From the NCBI RefSeq assembly GCF_900129965.1, contig NZ_FQXM01000009.1, forward strand, positions 1-64,000: DNA of 64,000 nucleotides, in the 5' to 3' direction. A program made the position numbers and the translations under genes. This document shows, piece by piece, positions 31,717 to 41,566 of this stretch. Numbering within the stretch: position 1 is the stretch's first letter; each line of letters opens with the position of its first letter. The notes below the pieces were generated by a model. It ran no database searches. It was given only the letters and a program-made list of their open reading frames with translations, and was not told where the DNA came from. The DNA comes from Clostridium grantii DSM 8605 (GTDB lineage: Bacteria > Bacillota > Clostridia > Clostridiales > Clostridiaceae).

Positions 31717-32178
31717 ATGGAAATTTCAAATTTAATAAATAAAAATTTAATCAATTTAGAAATGAATGTAGATTCAAGAGAAGAAGCAATAAAAGTTCTT
31801 GCAGAAATGATGTTTAATGATGGAAAGTTAAAATCTCAAGATGATTATATAGTGGATGTTTTAGAAAGAGAAAAAGAAGGAACAACAGGTTTCGGAATGG
31901 GATTTGCAATACCTCACGGAAAGTCTGATGCAGTAAAAGAAACATGTTTTGCAGCAGGAAGAAGTGCAAAAGGCATTGAATGGAATTCTTTAGATGGAGA
32001 ACCAGTTAACTTTGTAATTCTTATAGCAGTACCTAAAGAAGAAGCAGGAACAACACATTTAAAAATATTATCTCAAATAGCTTCAAACTTAATGGAAGAT
32101 GATTTCAGAGACAATCTTCTACAAGCTCAGCTTGAAGAAGAAGTAATAAATATTTTATCAAGAGAAATGGAGGAATAA
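31717..32178 (+). CDS. PTS fructose-type EIIA component
   Basis: A 153-residue phosphocarrier of the fructose/mannitol type. The phosphorylated histidine is His67 in GFAIPHGKSD. The ATG at 31717 has GGAGGGT directly upstream; the in-frame GTG 31705 overlaps that site and is rejected. It lies between the PRD activator and EIIB, 3 nt before the latter. Confidence 0.92.
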   Translation: MEISNLINKNLINLEMNVDSREEAIKVLAEMMFNDGKLKSQDDYIVDVLEREKEGTTGFGMGFAIPHGKSDAVKETCFAAGRSAKGIEWNSLDGEPVNFVILIAVPKEEAGTTHLKILSQIASNLMEDDFRDNLLQAQLEEEVINILSREMEE

Positions 32179-32181
32179 TTT

Positions 32182-32490
32182 ATGTTTATTTTAGGAGTAT
32201 GTTCATGTCCAGCAGGTATCGCACACACTTACATGGCAGCAAAAGCTTTAAAGAAAGCAGCAGAAAAATTAGGTTATGAAATCAAGGTTGAAACTCAAGG
32301 TGCAGCAGGTCCGGAAAATATTATTACAGCAGAAGATATTGAAAGAGCAGCAGGAGTAATCTTTGCAGCAGACGTAGCAGTTATCAACGAAGAAAGATTT
32401 GAAGAATTACCAATTTTAGAAGCATCTGTAACTGAAGCTATTAAAGATCCTAAAGGATTAATAGAAGAATTATTAGAAGGAGTGGAGTAA
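32182..32490 (+). CDS. PTS fructose-type EIIB component
   Basis: A 102-residue EIIB. The phosphorylated cysteine is Cys9 in CSCPAGIAHTYMAA, the fructose-family signature. It passes phosphate from EIIA to the sugar during uptake by EIIC. It lies 3 nt after EIIA and 2 nt before EIIC, so the three are co-translated. Confidence 0.93.
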   Translation: MFILGVCSCPAGIAHTYMAAKALKKAAEKLGYEIKVETQGAAGPENIITAEDIERAAGVIFAADVAVINEERFEELPILEASVTEAIKDPKGLIEELLEGVE

Positions 32491-32492
32491 AA

Positions 32493-33548
32493 ATGGCTAA
32501 AATCGAAAGAAAAGTTAAAAAAACTTCAGGTTTAGGTGAAGTAAAAAAAGCACTTATGTCAGGTATTTCTTATATTATACCGTTAGTTGTTGCTGGTGGT
32601 ATGATTCTATCTCTTGCACTTGTATTTGGTCAAGAAGGAAGTATATTAGGTTATGCTAGAACAGATGGAACAATTGCTTTCAAAATGAGAATGTTTGGTG
32701 GATCTATTCTAGGATTAATGGTTCCTATGTTAGCAGCTTATATTGCCTTTGGTTTAGAAGGTAAAGTTGCTTTAGTTCCTGGTCTTGCAGGTGGACTTGC
32801 TGCTAACTCAATTGGTAGTGGATTCTTAGGTGGTATGGTTGCTGGTCTTATTGCAGGTTATATTGTAAGATACATTAAGAAAATTAAGGTTAATGAAAGT
32901 TTTGCAGGAACAATGAATATATTTATAATTCCTTTGTTTGCAAGTTTTATCATTGGAGTTTTAATGATTTTTATTATTGGAAGCCCAATAGCAGCATTAA
33001 ATACTGGATTAGTAAATGGATTAAATTCAATTGGAGAATCAAATCCAATATTACTTGGATTAATTATAGGTGCAATGGCATGTTTTGATATGGGTGGTCC
33101 TTTAAATAAAGCAGCTTATGCTTTCTCATTAGCAGCTATTGAAGCAGGAAATGGTATTCCTTATGCAGCATTCTCAGCAGCAAAAAGTTTACCAGGAATA
33201 GCAATAACTATTTCAGTTTTATTATTCTCAAAGTATTACAATGAAGAAGAAAGAGAATCAGCTAAGAGTAGCTGGATCTTAGGACTTGCTGGTATAACTG
33301 AAGGAGCAATTCCTTTTGCAATAGCTGACCCATTAAGAGTAATCCCATCAATGATGTTTGGTGGAGCGGTAGCAGCAGCTATTTCTATCTCTGGTGCCTC
33401 AAGCTTACTTGCAGCAGGTGGTTCAATTTTAACTATTCCTGTTACAACAAACGCTGTTAACTGGGTAGTAGCATTAATTGCAGGAACTTTAGCAGCAGCA
33501 GCAATGTTAAGTATACTTAAAAAAATCAAATTTAGTAAAGAAGCATAA
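32493..33548 (+). CDS. PTS fructose-type EIIC permease
   Basis: A 351-residue membrane permease with about nine hydrophobic segments. The fructose-type motif FDMGGPLNKAAYAF (near residue 197), followed by EGAIPFAIADPLRV (near 270), is diagnostic. It moves and phosphorylates the substrate together with the EIIA and EIIB encoded just before it. The downstream GH38 gene suggests the cargo is a mannosyl compound. Confidence 0.93.
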   Translation: MAKIERKVKKTSGLGEVKKALMSGISYIIPLVVAGGMILSLALVFGQEGSILGYARTDGTIAFKMRMFGGSILGLMVPMLAAYIAFGLEGKVALVPGLAGGLAANSIGSGFLGGMVAGLIAGYIVRYIKKIKVNESFAGTMNIFIIPLFASFIIGVLMIFIIGSPIAALNTGLVNGLNSIGESNPILLGLIIGAMACFDMGGPLNKAAYAFSLAAIEAGNGIPYAAFSAAKSLPGIAITISVLLFSKYYNEEERESAKSSWILGLAGITEGAIPFAIADPLRVIPSMMFGGAVAAAISISGASSLLAAGGSILTIPVTTNAVNWVVALIAGTLAAAAMLSILKKIKFSKEA

Positions 33549-33598
33549 TAATAATTAGTATTTAGTTACTTGATTAAAGTGAATTTCATAATAAGATT

Positions 33599-33629
33599 AA
33601 ACTCCATTTTTAATATAAAGGTGGAGTTT
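33599..33629 (+). terminator. Stem-loop between EIIC and the GH38 gene
   Basis: AAACTCC ... GGAGTTT (7-bp stem, 17-nt loop) followed by TGATT, a poor U-tract. It may reduce read-through or protect the upstream mRNA rather than fully terminate. Confidence 0.5.
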
Positions 33630-33666
33630 GATTATTAATTAGATTATTTAAAAGAGAGGGAAAAAA

Positions 33667-36288
33667 ATGAAAAAAGTTCATGTAGTGCCTCATATGCACT
33701 GGGATAGAGAGTGGTATTTTACAACAGAAGAATCTAGAATATTATTAGTAAACAATATGGAAGAAATTTTAGAAATGTTGGAGACTAACGAAAATTATCC
33801 TTATTTTGTGATGGATGGTCAAACAGCTATTATAGAGGATTACTTAGAAGTAAAACCAGAAAATAAAGAAAGATTAAGAAAACTAGTTCAAGCAGGAAAA
33901 TTAATAATTGGACCTTGGTATACTCAAACTGATGAAATGATTGTAGCTGGAGAATCAATTGTTAGAAATCTTTTATACGGGATAAAAGATTGTGAGGAAT
34001 TTGGAGACTACATGAAAATTGGATATCTTCCTGACTCTTTTGGTCAATCAGCGCAAATGCCACAAATTTTGAATGGTTTTGATATAAAACATTCAATGTT
34101 TTGGAGAGGAACTTCAGAGCGTCATGGTACAGATAAAACAGAATTTAATTGGGTTAGTGATGAGGGTTCAAAAGTATTAGTTCAATTGCTTCCTTTAGGA
34201 TACGCTATAGGAAAATATCTTCCACAAGAAAAAAATGCTTTGAAAAAAAGAATGGATAAATATGTTCCAGTTTTAGATAAAGGAGCTACTACAGAACATC
34301 AATTACTTCCTAATGGTCATGATCAAATGCCTATACAAAAGGATATATTTGAGGTTATGGAAAAGTTAAAAGAAATTTATACAGATAGTGATTTCTTTTT
34401 AAGTAAATTTGAAAATGTTTTTGAAGAAATAGAAAAAAATAAAGAGTTAGATACACTTCAAGGGGAATTCTTAGATGGTAAATACATGAGAGTTCACAGA
34501 AGTATTTATTCTACAAGAATGGATATAAAGACTGCCAATGCAAGAATAGAAAATAAAATAACTAATATATTAGAACCATTAGCTACTATTGCTTACAGTT
34601 TAGGCTTTGATTATCATCATGGTTTAATAGAAAAAATATGGAAAGAAATAATGAAAAACCATGCTCATGACAGTATAGGTTCTTGTTGTTCAGATAAAGT
34701 CCATAAAGAAATTATGGGAAGATTCTTTTTAGCAGAAGATAAAACAGATAGATTAATAGATTTTTATATGAGAAAAATTGCAGATGCAGTATCATGTGAA
34801 GTAGCGTTAGATAAATTAGTAGCTTATAATTTACTTCCATACAATAGAGAGCAAATAATCCAAGCGGAAATAATTACAAAAATGAAGGGCTTTAAATTAA
34901 TAGATGAAAATAATAATGAAGTTAAATTTGAAGTTGTAAAAACAGAAGTTGTTGATGCTGGTTTAATAGATAGACAAATCGTTCATTACGGAGATTACGA
35001 TCCGTTTGTAAAATACACTGTAGAATTCAAAGACAATATGCCAGCAGTTGGATATAAAACATATTTAATAGTTGAAAACAAAGACAGTGAATTAAAAGTT
35101 GTTGAAATGAATAATATTAATCAAATCGAAACAGAATTTTATATCATAAATGTAAATGAAAATGGAACTATTAAAGTGCAAGATAAAAAGCTTGGAAAAA
35201 CTTTTGAGAATGTTCTTTTAATTGAAGATGGAGCAGATGATGGGGATGAATATGATTTCTCGCCTTTATTAGATGATTATATTGTTACAAATGAAAATGT
35301 AAAAGCAGATGTAACCATGACTCAAAATGAATTCTTCGGTAATATTGATATAAATTATTCTTTGAACATACCTAAAGATATAGAAAGCCGTAAGAAAAAA
35401 ATCTGTGATTCAGTAATGAATGTAAAGATAAGTTTAAGAATTCCTATGAATAAAGCTTCAATGGAAGTGAATTTTAATATCAACAATCAATCAGGAGATC
35501 ATAGAGTAAGAGCATATGTTCCAACTGCAATAAAATCAGGGTTCTCTGTTTCAGATAATCAATTTGGAAGTATAGAAAGACCAGTTATAGATGCAGCCAT
35601 GGAAGTTTGGGAAAAAGAAAGATGGAATGAAAGACCAGATTCAATTTACCCAATGATGAGCTTTGTAGGATTGTCAGATGAAGAACATGGTGTTGCGGTA
35701 TTAACTAATAGTACTAGAGAATTTGAAATAGTAGGAAATGATTTTGATACTATAGCAATAACATTATTCAGAACAATAGGTTTCCTTGGAAGAGAAGAAA
35801 TGCTTCGTAGACCAGGAAGACCTTCTGGAATAAAGCTTCCAACACCGGATTCACAAATGATAGGAAATGTAGAAATAAACTTTGCTATAGCAACTCATGA
35901 AAAATCTACATTAAAAGCTAATGTGGCAAGAATAGCAAAAGAATATTTAACTCCAGTGGTAACATATAATAAGATGCCATATAACGCTATGAAGTTAAAC
36001 CCAGCAGCATTTAATACACCATATGAGTATAGTTTATTCACTCAAAATGATGAAGAAACTGTGTTAAGTGTACTTAAAAAAAGCGAAAAAGATAGCGGGA
36101 TAATAGTAAGATATTACAATGCTACAGAAGATGAAAAATTAGCTGAATTTAGTTTCAATAAAAAAGTTAACAAAATTTCTGAAACTAATTTAAATGAAAA
36201 AATAGTTGAAGAATTAGTTATTGATGATTCACAAATAGAAATTAAAATCAAGAAAAATCAAGTTAAAACTATATTAGTTCAATTATAA
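33667..36288 (+). CDS. GH38 alpha-mannosidase, MngB-like
   Basis: An 873-residue glycoside hydrolase of family 38. The zinc site begins with HVVPHMHWDREWY, and the nucleophile is the Asp123 in GYLPDSFGQSAQMP. NHAHDSIGSCCSDKVHKE is another conserved metal-site block (near residue 336). No signal peptide is seen, so it acts inside the cell on phosphorylated imported sugar. With a fructose-type PTS and PRD activator in front, the arrangement recalls mngR-mngA-mngB (2-O-mannosylglycerate use in E. coli), though other mannosides are possible. Confidence 0.9.
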   Translation: MKKVHVVPHMHWDREWYFTTEESRILLVNNMEEILEMLETNENYPYFVMDGQTAIIEDYLEVKPENKERLRKLVQAGKLIIGPWYTQTDEMIVAGESIVRNLLYGIKDCEEFGDYMKIGYLPDSFGQSAQMPQILNGFDIKHSMFWRGTSERHGTDKTEFNWVSDEGSKVLVQLLPLGYAIGKYLPQEKNALKKRMDKYVPVLDKGATTEHQLLPNGHDQMPIQKDIFEVMEKLKEIYTDSDFFLSKFENVFEEIEKNKELDTLQGEFLDGKYMRVHRSIYSTRMDIKTANARIENKITNILEPLATIAYSLGFDYHHGLIEKIWKEIMKNHAHDSIGSCCSDKVHKEIMGRFFLAEDKTDRLIDFYMRKIADAVSCEVALDKLVAYNLLPYNREQIIQAEIITKMKGFKLIDENNNEVKFEVVKTEVVDAGLIDRQIVHYGDYDPFVKYTVEFKDNMPAVGYKTYLIVENKDSELKVVEMNNINQIETEFYIINVNENGTIKVQDKKLGKTFENVLLIEDGADDGDEYDFSPLLDDYIVTNENVKADVTMTQNEFFGNIDINYSLNIPKDIESRKKKICDSVMNVKISLRIPMNKASMEVNFNINNQSGDHRVRAYVPTAIKSGFSVSDNQFGSIERPVIDAAMEVWEKERWNERPDSIYPMMSFVGLSDEEHGVAVLTNSTREFEIVGNDFDTIAITLFRTIGFLGREEMLRRPGRPSGIKLPTPDSQMIGNVEINFAIATHEKSTLKANVARIAKEYLTPVVTYNKMPYNAMKLNPAAFNTPYEYSLFTQNDEETVLSVLKKSEKDSGIIVRYYNATEDEKLAEFSFNKKVNKISETNLNEKIVEELVIDDSQIEIKIKKNQVKTILVQL

Positions 36289-36310
36289 AAAATATCAAAA
36301 ATTTTATAGT

Positions 36311-36348
36311 AAAAGGGGATTTTCTACGGGAAATCCTTTTTTATTTTT
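36311..36348 (+). terminator. Terminator of the PTS-GH38 operon
   Basis: GGATTT-8-AAATCC with flanking AAAA/TTTT pairing, followed by TTTTTTATTTTTT. Confidence 0.82.
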
Positions 36349-36451
36349 TATGTAAGGCTAAACTTGAAGCAATCCTTGTAATAGTTGTTTCATCTTGTTA
36401 TAATAGAAATGTTTGATAAAAGTAAGTGCAAATAGATTTAGGGGGATAATT

Positions 36452-37006
36452 ATGCCTGTTAACATAGCTATACTTGGTGGACCACGTTGTGGTAAAACCA
36501 CATTAATGCAGCAATTATATGTAGAATTAAAAATTAGAGGATTAGATGTAGGTGCAGCAGCTGAATATTCAACAGATTATTTAAGGGACAAGGGAATGAT
36601 AGAAACCATATCAGAGCAATATGGTATATACCTAGGTCAAGCGCTTAGAGAAAACCAGTTACAAGGCTTTGATTATGCAATAACTGATTATGCCACATTT
36701 ATTCCATATGTGTACGGTAGATTTATGCTTGGTAGTAAGAAAAGAACTTTAAAAGAAATAGAAATTCTTAAAGATTTATATTATTTAGCTTTAAAAGATA
36801 TTCCAAAGTATCAGCACATATTCTTTGTACCAAGAGAATTTGGATATGTGAAAGATGGTGTAAGATGGCAAGATGAAGAAGTTGCCAAGTCTATTGATGA
36901 GGCGATACTGAGCTTTTTAAATGCGGAGAACATATCTTTTACAGTTATTGAAGGAGATACAAAAGAAAGAAGTAATAAAATCTTAGATATAATTGGTATA
37001 AGTTAG
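36452..37006 (+). CDS. P-loop ATPase/kinase, AAA_28 (NadR kinase-like)
   Basis: A 184-residue P-loop protein. The Walker A is LGGPRCGKTTL, a likely Walker B/lid region is YAITDYATFIPYVYGR, and the C-terminal half carries a KYQHIFFVPREFGYVKDGVR stretch. The layout is like nucleoside or nicotinamide-riboside-type kinases of the AAA_28 group. The substrate is unknown. ATG 36452 has GGGGGAT upstream; the longer in-frame start at 36413 has none. Confidence 0.7.
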   Translation: MPVNIAILGGPRCGKTTLMQQLYVELKIRGLDVGAAAEYSTDYLRDKGMIETISEQYGIYLGQALRENQLQGFDYAITDYATFIPYVYGRFMLGSKKRTLKEIEILKDLYYLALKDIPKYQHIFFVPREFGYVKDGVRWQDEEVAKSIDEAILSFLNAENISFTVIEGDTKERSNKILDIIGIS

Positions 37007-37092
37007 ATTAATACATGGATAAATGTTTAATAATATAGAGAAGAGAATTTTTTATTAGGAATTAAAAAAATAAGTAAAAAAGGAGATAAAAA

Positions 37093-38682
37093 GTGGCTGA
37101 ATTTATAAATGAAATTTCCAAAAGAAGAACTTTTGCGATAATATCGCATCCAGACGCAGGAAAAACCACATTAACTGAAAAGTTATTATTATACGGAGGC
37201 GCTATTAGAGAAGCGGGTTCGGTAAAAGCTAGAAGAGCATCAAAACATGCAGTTTCTGACTGGATGGAAATTGAAAAGCAAAGAGGTATTTCTGTAACTT
37301 CTTCAGTTCTTCAATTTAATTATGGAGGACATTGTATTAACATACTAGACACTCCAGGTCACCAAGATTTTAGTGAAGATACATACAGAACTTTAATGGC
37401 AGCAGATAGTGCTGTAATGGTTATTGACGGAGCAAAAGGGGTAGAGGACCAAACTAGAAAATTATTTCATGTTTGTAGTTTAAGAGATATTCCTATATTC
37501 ACTTTTATAAATAAAATGGATAGAGAAACAAGGGATGCTTTTGAATTATTAGGTGATATTGAAGAAGAATTAGGAATAAAATCATACCCAATGAATTGGC
37601 CTATCGGTTGTGGTCAACATTTTAAAGGTGTTTATGATAGAATAAAAAATTCAATTATACTTTTTAATGGTGGAAACCACGGTAAAAGTGAAGTTAAAGT
37701 TATTGAAGGTGGTTTAGAGGATGAAAGCATAAGAAACTTGATTGGCTCGGACCTTCATGACCAACTTTTAATGGAGATAGAACTATTAAATGAAGCAGGA
37801 GAAGAATTTGACCTAGATAAAGTAAGATTAGGAGAATTAACACCTGTATTCTTTGGTAGTGCACTTACTAACTTTGGAGTAGAACCATTCTTAAGAGAAT
37901 TCTTAGAGCTTACACCACCGCCTCTTTCTAGAAAATCTGATAGTGGAGAGATTGGTGCTTTTGATGAAGGATTTTCAGCCTTCATATTCAAGATACAAGC
38001 TAATATGAATAAAGCTCATAGAGATAGAATTGCTTTTATGAGAATATGTTCTGGTAAATTTGAAAAAGGAATGGAAGTTTACCATGTACAGCAAGGTAAA
38101 AAAATAAAGTTAACACAACCACAACAATTTATGGCTCAAGACAGAGAAATAGTTGATGAAGCTTATGCAGGAGATATTTTGGGTGTATTTGATCCAGGTA
38201 TATTTAGTATAGGAGATACATTATGTCAAAGCGATAATAAATTTAAATTTGAAGGAATCCCTACCTTTGCTCCAGAACATTTTGCTAGAGTAAGAACTGT
38301 GGATACAATGAAAAGAAAACAATTCATGAAAGGTATTACTCAAATAGCACAAGAAGGAGCTATTCAAGTATTTAAGCAAATAAATATTGGAATAGAAGAA
38401 ATTATAGTTGGAGTTGTTGGTGTTCTTCAATTTGAAGTTCTTGAGTATAGATTAAATCATGAATATAATGTTGATATAAAAATGGAAAGATTAGCATTTA
38501 AAAATATCAGATGGATTGAGAGTTCTAAAACGAAAGCTGAGGACATTAGTGTTACTTCAGATACTAAAATTGTTAAAGATTCTAAGGAAAGAGACTTATT
38601 ACTATTCTCCAATGATTGGGGAATAAGTTGGGCCCTTCAACATAATGAAGGCTTAGTTTTATCTTCTATTGCTAATAATTAA
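37093..38682 (+). CDS. prfC: Peptide chain release factor 3
   Basis: A 529-residue translational GTPase that recycles RF1/RF2 from the ribosome. The G1 motif is SHPDAGKTTL, G3 is DTPGHQDFSEDTY, G4 is NKMDRE, and the C-terminal domain shows VGVLQFEVLEYRL. It starts with GTG 37093 after AAGGAGAT. It is a single gene ended by a bidirectional terminator. Confidence 0.95.
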   Translation: MAEFINEISKRRTFAIISHPDAGKTTLTEKLLLYGGAIREAGSVKARRASKHAVSDWMEIEKQRGISVTSSVLQFNYGGHCINILDTPGHQDFSEDTYRTLMAADSAVMVIDGAKGVEDQTRKLFHVCSLRDIPIFTFINKMDRETRDAFELLGDIEEELGIKSYPMNWPIGCGQHFKGVYDRIKNSIILFNGGNHGKSEVKVIEGGLEDESIRNLIGSDLHDQLLMEIELLNEAGEEFDLDKVRLGELTPVFFGSALTNFGVEPFLREFLELTPPPLSRKSDSGEIGAFDEGFSAFIFKIQANMNKAHRDRIAFMRICSGKFEKGMEVYHVQQGKKIKLTQPQQFMAQDREIVDEAYAGDILGVFDPGIFSIGDTLCQSDNKFKFEGIPTFAPEHFARVRTVDTMKRKQFMKGITQIAQEGAIQVFKQINIGIEEIIVGVVGVLQFEVLEYRLNHEYNVDIKMERLAFKNIRWIESSKTKAEDISVTSDTKIVKDSKERDLLLFSNDWGISWALQHNEGLVLSSIANN

Positions 38683-38732
38683 AATAATGAAATATTAAAA
38701 AGATGTTATGAATTCACTTTGAATTCATACCG

Positions 38733-38770
38733 AAAATGGAGGGCGCTCAAAATTGTGCACCCTCCATTTT
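38733..38770. terminator. Bidirectional terminator between convergent genes
   Basis: AAAATGGAGGG ... CCCTCCATTTT, an 11-bp stem that also pairs internally (GC..CAAAATTG..GC). It has T-rich ends on both strands. It serves prfC and the minus-strand FAD oxidoreductase. Confidence 0.85.
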
Positions 38771-38795
38771 TGGCTTAAATACTGACAAATCAGAT

Positions 38796-40010
38796 TTAAA
38801 AAGAAAAAATATTTGCATCAGGATTGTTATCATATAAGATTAAATCTTTAATTATTTCTGCACCTATGACACTATAGGTAGTTCCATTACCACCAAAACC
38901 CATATTAACGTAAGTATTTGGTAACTTAGGATGTTTTCCAATAAAGCCTAACCCAGTTTTAGTTTCTGCAAATACTCCTGACCAAGCGTAGTCAATATAA
39001 GTAGAAGGTAAATGGGGAAACATTTCTTTTAACTTTTTCAATAAAGCATCAGATTTAGAAGTCAATAAAGGATCATTTGGGGATGATATTGTATAAGGTT
39101 CATCTAACCCCCCTATAAGAATTCTATTATCGGAGGTAGTTCTTAAATAACTATAGGGTCTATTACTTTCCCAAATTATACACGTATCTTTCCAACCTTT
39201 AAAGGAATCTAGCTTATTAGTTGCAATAGAATAAGTAGTATTTAAGTGTACTCTGTCATTTAAATTTAAAAAATCTATTGAGGAGTATCCACTAGCAATA
39301 ACTAATTTTCGGCAATTTATGCTATAACCTAATCCAGTATTTACTTTGATACTATTATTATAATAATCAAAGGATACGGCAGTAGTATTTTCATATACTC
39401 TACCAGTATTTTTTAAAGAACTTTTTAATAAAGCATGAGAAAATTGCAAGGGATCAATTTCACCACAATTATGTGAAATGATACCGCAAGAAGCAGAAAA
39501 TGAAAACATATTTTCAATTTCCTGTTTTTCTAAAAAATTCACATCGAAACCGTATTTTTTTCTGCAAAGAAATTCTTTTTTCATATTTTTAATATCTTTT
39601 GTAGAAGAGCATAAATATAAGCTATCTTTTCTTTCAAAATCACAGCGTTGATTAATATTTAAAACTATATTTTCAATATTGTCTATAGATTTTTGACAGA
39701 GTTTAAAAGCTCTAACGGCTTTCTTTTCACCAATTAAATGTATAAGTTTGTTTAAATCAGTGTCAATTTCATATTGCAAAAGACAAGTGCTTGCAGAGGT
39801 GCTTCCAGTTCCTATCTGATTTTTTTCAATTAAAACAGTATCTATATTAAACTGCGTAAGATAGTAAGAAGTTAAGCAACCTGTTATTCCTCCGCCTACA
39901 ACAACTACTTCACAATTGATATTTTCATTAAGAGAAGGATATCTTTTGAAGTTTTTATTATTATTGTTCCAAAATGTTTTTCCTTTAGTTAAAATTAAAT
40001 CTGCTTGCAT
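38796..40010 (-). CDS. FAD-dependent oxidoreductase (DAO family)
   Basis: A 404-residue D-amino-acid/glycine oxidase-type flavoprotein. The FAD-binding motif is VVVVGGGITGCLTSYYL (near residue 37), followed by the acidic VLIEKN. The second FAD region is the C-terminal WSGVFAETKTGLGFIG and NMGFGGNG. It lacks the C-terminal Rieske domain that some relatives carry. ATG 40010 is given; GTG 40022 is also possible, and AAGGGAAGGG lies just upstream. The substrate is unknown. Confidence 0.85.
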   Translation of the reverse strand: MQADLILTKGKTFWNNNNKNFKRYPSLNENINCEVVVVGGGITGCLTSYYLTQFNIDTVLIEKNQIGTGSTSASTCLLQYEIDTDLNKLIHLIGEKKAVRAFKLCQKSIDNIENIVLNINQRCDFERKDSLYLCSSTKDIKNMKKEFLCRKKYGFDVNFLEKQEIENMFSFSASCGIISHNCGEIDPLQFSHALLKSSLKNTGRVYENTTAVSFDYYNNSIKVNTGLGYSINCRKLVIASGYSSIDFLNLNDRVHLNTTYSIATNKLDSFKGWKDTCIIWESNRPYSYLRTTSDNRILIGGLDEPYTISSPNDPLLTSKSDALLKKLKEMFPHLPSTYIDYAWSGVFAETKTGLGFIGKHPKLPNTYVNMGFGGNGTTYSVIGAEIIKDLILYDNNPDANIFSF

Positions 40011-40045
40011 AAATATGTTCACCCTTCCCTTAAAAATTAGAGAAA

Positions 40046-40067
40046 CTCATGAAAAAAATTTCATGAG
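40046..40067 (-). terminator. Terminator of the small Lmo0937-like gene
   Basis: On the minus strand CTCATGAAA-TTTT-TTTCATGAG is followed by TTTCTC and AATTTTT. Confidence 0.7.
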
Positions 40068-40071
40068 CATG

Positions 40072-40227
40072 TCACATTGATTTTCTATTACCGAATAAAG
40101 CGTCTATAATAAATACTACAGCAGCAACAATTAGTAGAATATTGATAAGGCCGCCACCTATTCTAAATATAAGCCCTAATAACCAAAACAAAACAACAAA
40201 TCCACCAATCCATCTTAAAATGGTCAC
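40072..40227 (-). CDS. Lmo0937-family small membrane protein
   Basis: A 51-residue protein with two membrane helices. The pattern WLLGLIFRIGGGLINILLIV matches small Lmo0937-type proteins found in Firmicutes. It starts with GTG 40227, preceded by GGAGGTGA on the minus strand. It is short but well supported by the ribosome site, the family-like pattern and a terminator. Function is unknown; relatives are seen as stress-related membrane peptides. Confidence 0.8.
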   Translation of the reverse strand: MTILRWIGGFVVLFWLLGLIFRIGGGLINILLIVAAVVFIIDALFGNRKSM

Positions 40228-40292
40228 TATACTCACCTCCATTTAATTTCTTATATTAGTATTAGCAAAATACAGGAAAATATTATAGAAAT

Positions 40293-40316
40293 AAAAAAAA
40301 GCCTTAATAAGGCTTT
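40293..40316 (-). terminator. Terminator of the HAD phosphatase gene
   Basis: On the minus strand AAAGCCTT-ATT-AAGGCTTT followed by a T run; it overlaps the stop codon of the gene. Confidence 0.9.
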
Positions 40317-41130
40317 AAGCAGTTTTCTTTTTCAAAATAAATTTATTAACTACGTGAGCTACTCCATCTTCTGCATTAGATTTCGTAATATAATTTGCTA
40401 TTGCTTTTAATTCATCAAAAGCATTATCCATAGCCACGCCAAGGCCAGCATATTCAACCATATGAACATCATTTCCAGCATCACCAACACAAATAACTTC
40501 TTCTTGGTTAATTTCAAATCTTTCAGCTATGGCTTTTACACCAGCACCTTTATTTGCCATAGGGTGAAGAAATTCTAAGAAATAAGGAGCACTTCTTACA
40601 ACTGTATATTTATCATAAACAGTTGATGGAAGATTATTAATAACCTGGTCTAAAATGCTAGGATCATCCACAAACATAAATTTAATTACTTCAGTATCAC
40701 TAGGAAGATTTGATAAATCCATAATATGTGTTGGAATTTTGTTTATAGTAGATTCGATTTCTGTATATTTGTTGTTAACAGTTGTAATTACTGAATCAGT
40801 AGTGTTAGCATGTCTATTAACATTCAATTTTAAACTTAAGTCATATAAATATTTAACATCATCATCATTTAATATATTCTTACTAATTATTTCACCAGTA
40901 TTATTGTTTTGAACTAAGGCTCCATTAAAGGATACAGAATAATTTTCAGTAGTAACAAGATCTAGTTCTTTTAAATAATTTTCAATTCCAACTAAAGGTC
41001 TTCCAGTAGCCAAAACAACTTTAACGCCTTGTTCTTTTGCTTCTTTTAAAGATTTATGATTTTCCACAGAAATCTGCTTGTCCTCATTTAGTAATGTACC
41101 ATCCATATCTAGAGCTATTAATTTATACAT
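40315..41130 (-). CDS. Cof-type HAD-IIB phosphatase
   Basis: A 271-residue phosphatase. HAD motif I is ALDMDGTLLN (nucleophile Asp near residue 8), motif II is VLATGRP, and motif III/IV is VGDAGNDVHMVEYAG. The type IIB cap lies between. Likely substrates are sugar phosphates or nucleotides; the sequence does not decide. It is a single gene, and a REPIN lies ~70 nt upstream of it. Confidence 0.92.
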   Translation of the reverse strand: MYKLIALDMDGTLLNEDKQISVENHKSLKEAKEQGVKVVLATGRPLVGIENYLKELDLVTTENYSVSFNGALVQNNNTGEIISKNILNDDDVKYLYDLSLKLNVNRHANTTDSVITTVNNKYTEIESTINKIPTHIMDLSNLPSDTEVIKFMFVDDPSILDQVINNLPSTVYDKYTVVRSAPYFLEFLHPMANKGAGVKAIAERFEINQEEVICVGDAGNDVHMVEYAGLGVAMDNAFDELKAIANYITKSNAEDGVAHVVNKFILKKKTA

Positions 41131-41201
41131 TTAATCACCAACCTATTTTTTTTGTATACTTATTTTTTGATGCGCAATAGAGAAAAAAGATGAACTAACT
41201 C

Positions 41202-41396
41202 GTAGGGGGCGGTTTCCACGCCGCCCCGCTATGCCTATAAATTACATATATAATAATTGCATATATATAATAATTACATATATAATATTGATAAAAAATA
41301 CAAAATACAGAAAGTAGTATAATATTTTCATTACGATTTTACTGTAATTGTAATTTTATTGGGAAACAGCGGGCGGGCATGGAAACCCGCCCCTAC
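41202..41396. repeat. REPIN element (copy at 41 kb, inverted)
   Basis: The right-type REP at 41202-41227 and the inverted left-type REP at 41371-41396 enclose AT-rich DNA. It is the reverse complement of the element at 27820-28000, with a few point changes and about 18 extra bases from a local AT duplication. The 25 bp outside the right REP (41177-41201) are also shared. Confidence 0.88.
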
Positions 41397-41566
41397 AAAT
41401 AGTTATTTCGCCTTCTAACTCAAAAGCGTATCATTAATTATTAAACACTAATTTACATCTTAATATTAATTTACATTAATGTAAGAACTATTTCAATAAC
41501 ACTATTTAACAGTAATCGTATACTTGGAAAATGTTTTTTATAATGTTTGATAAACAACGTAATATA

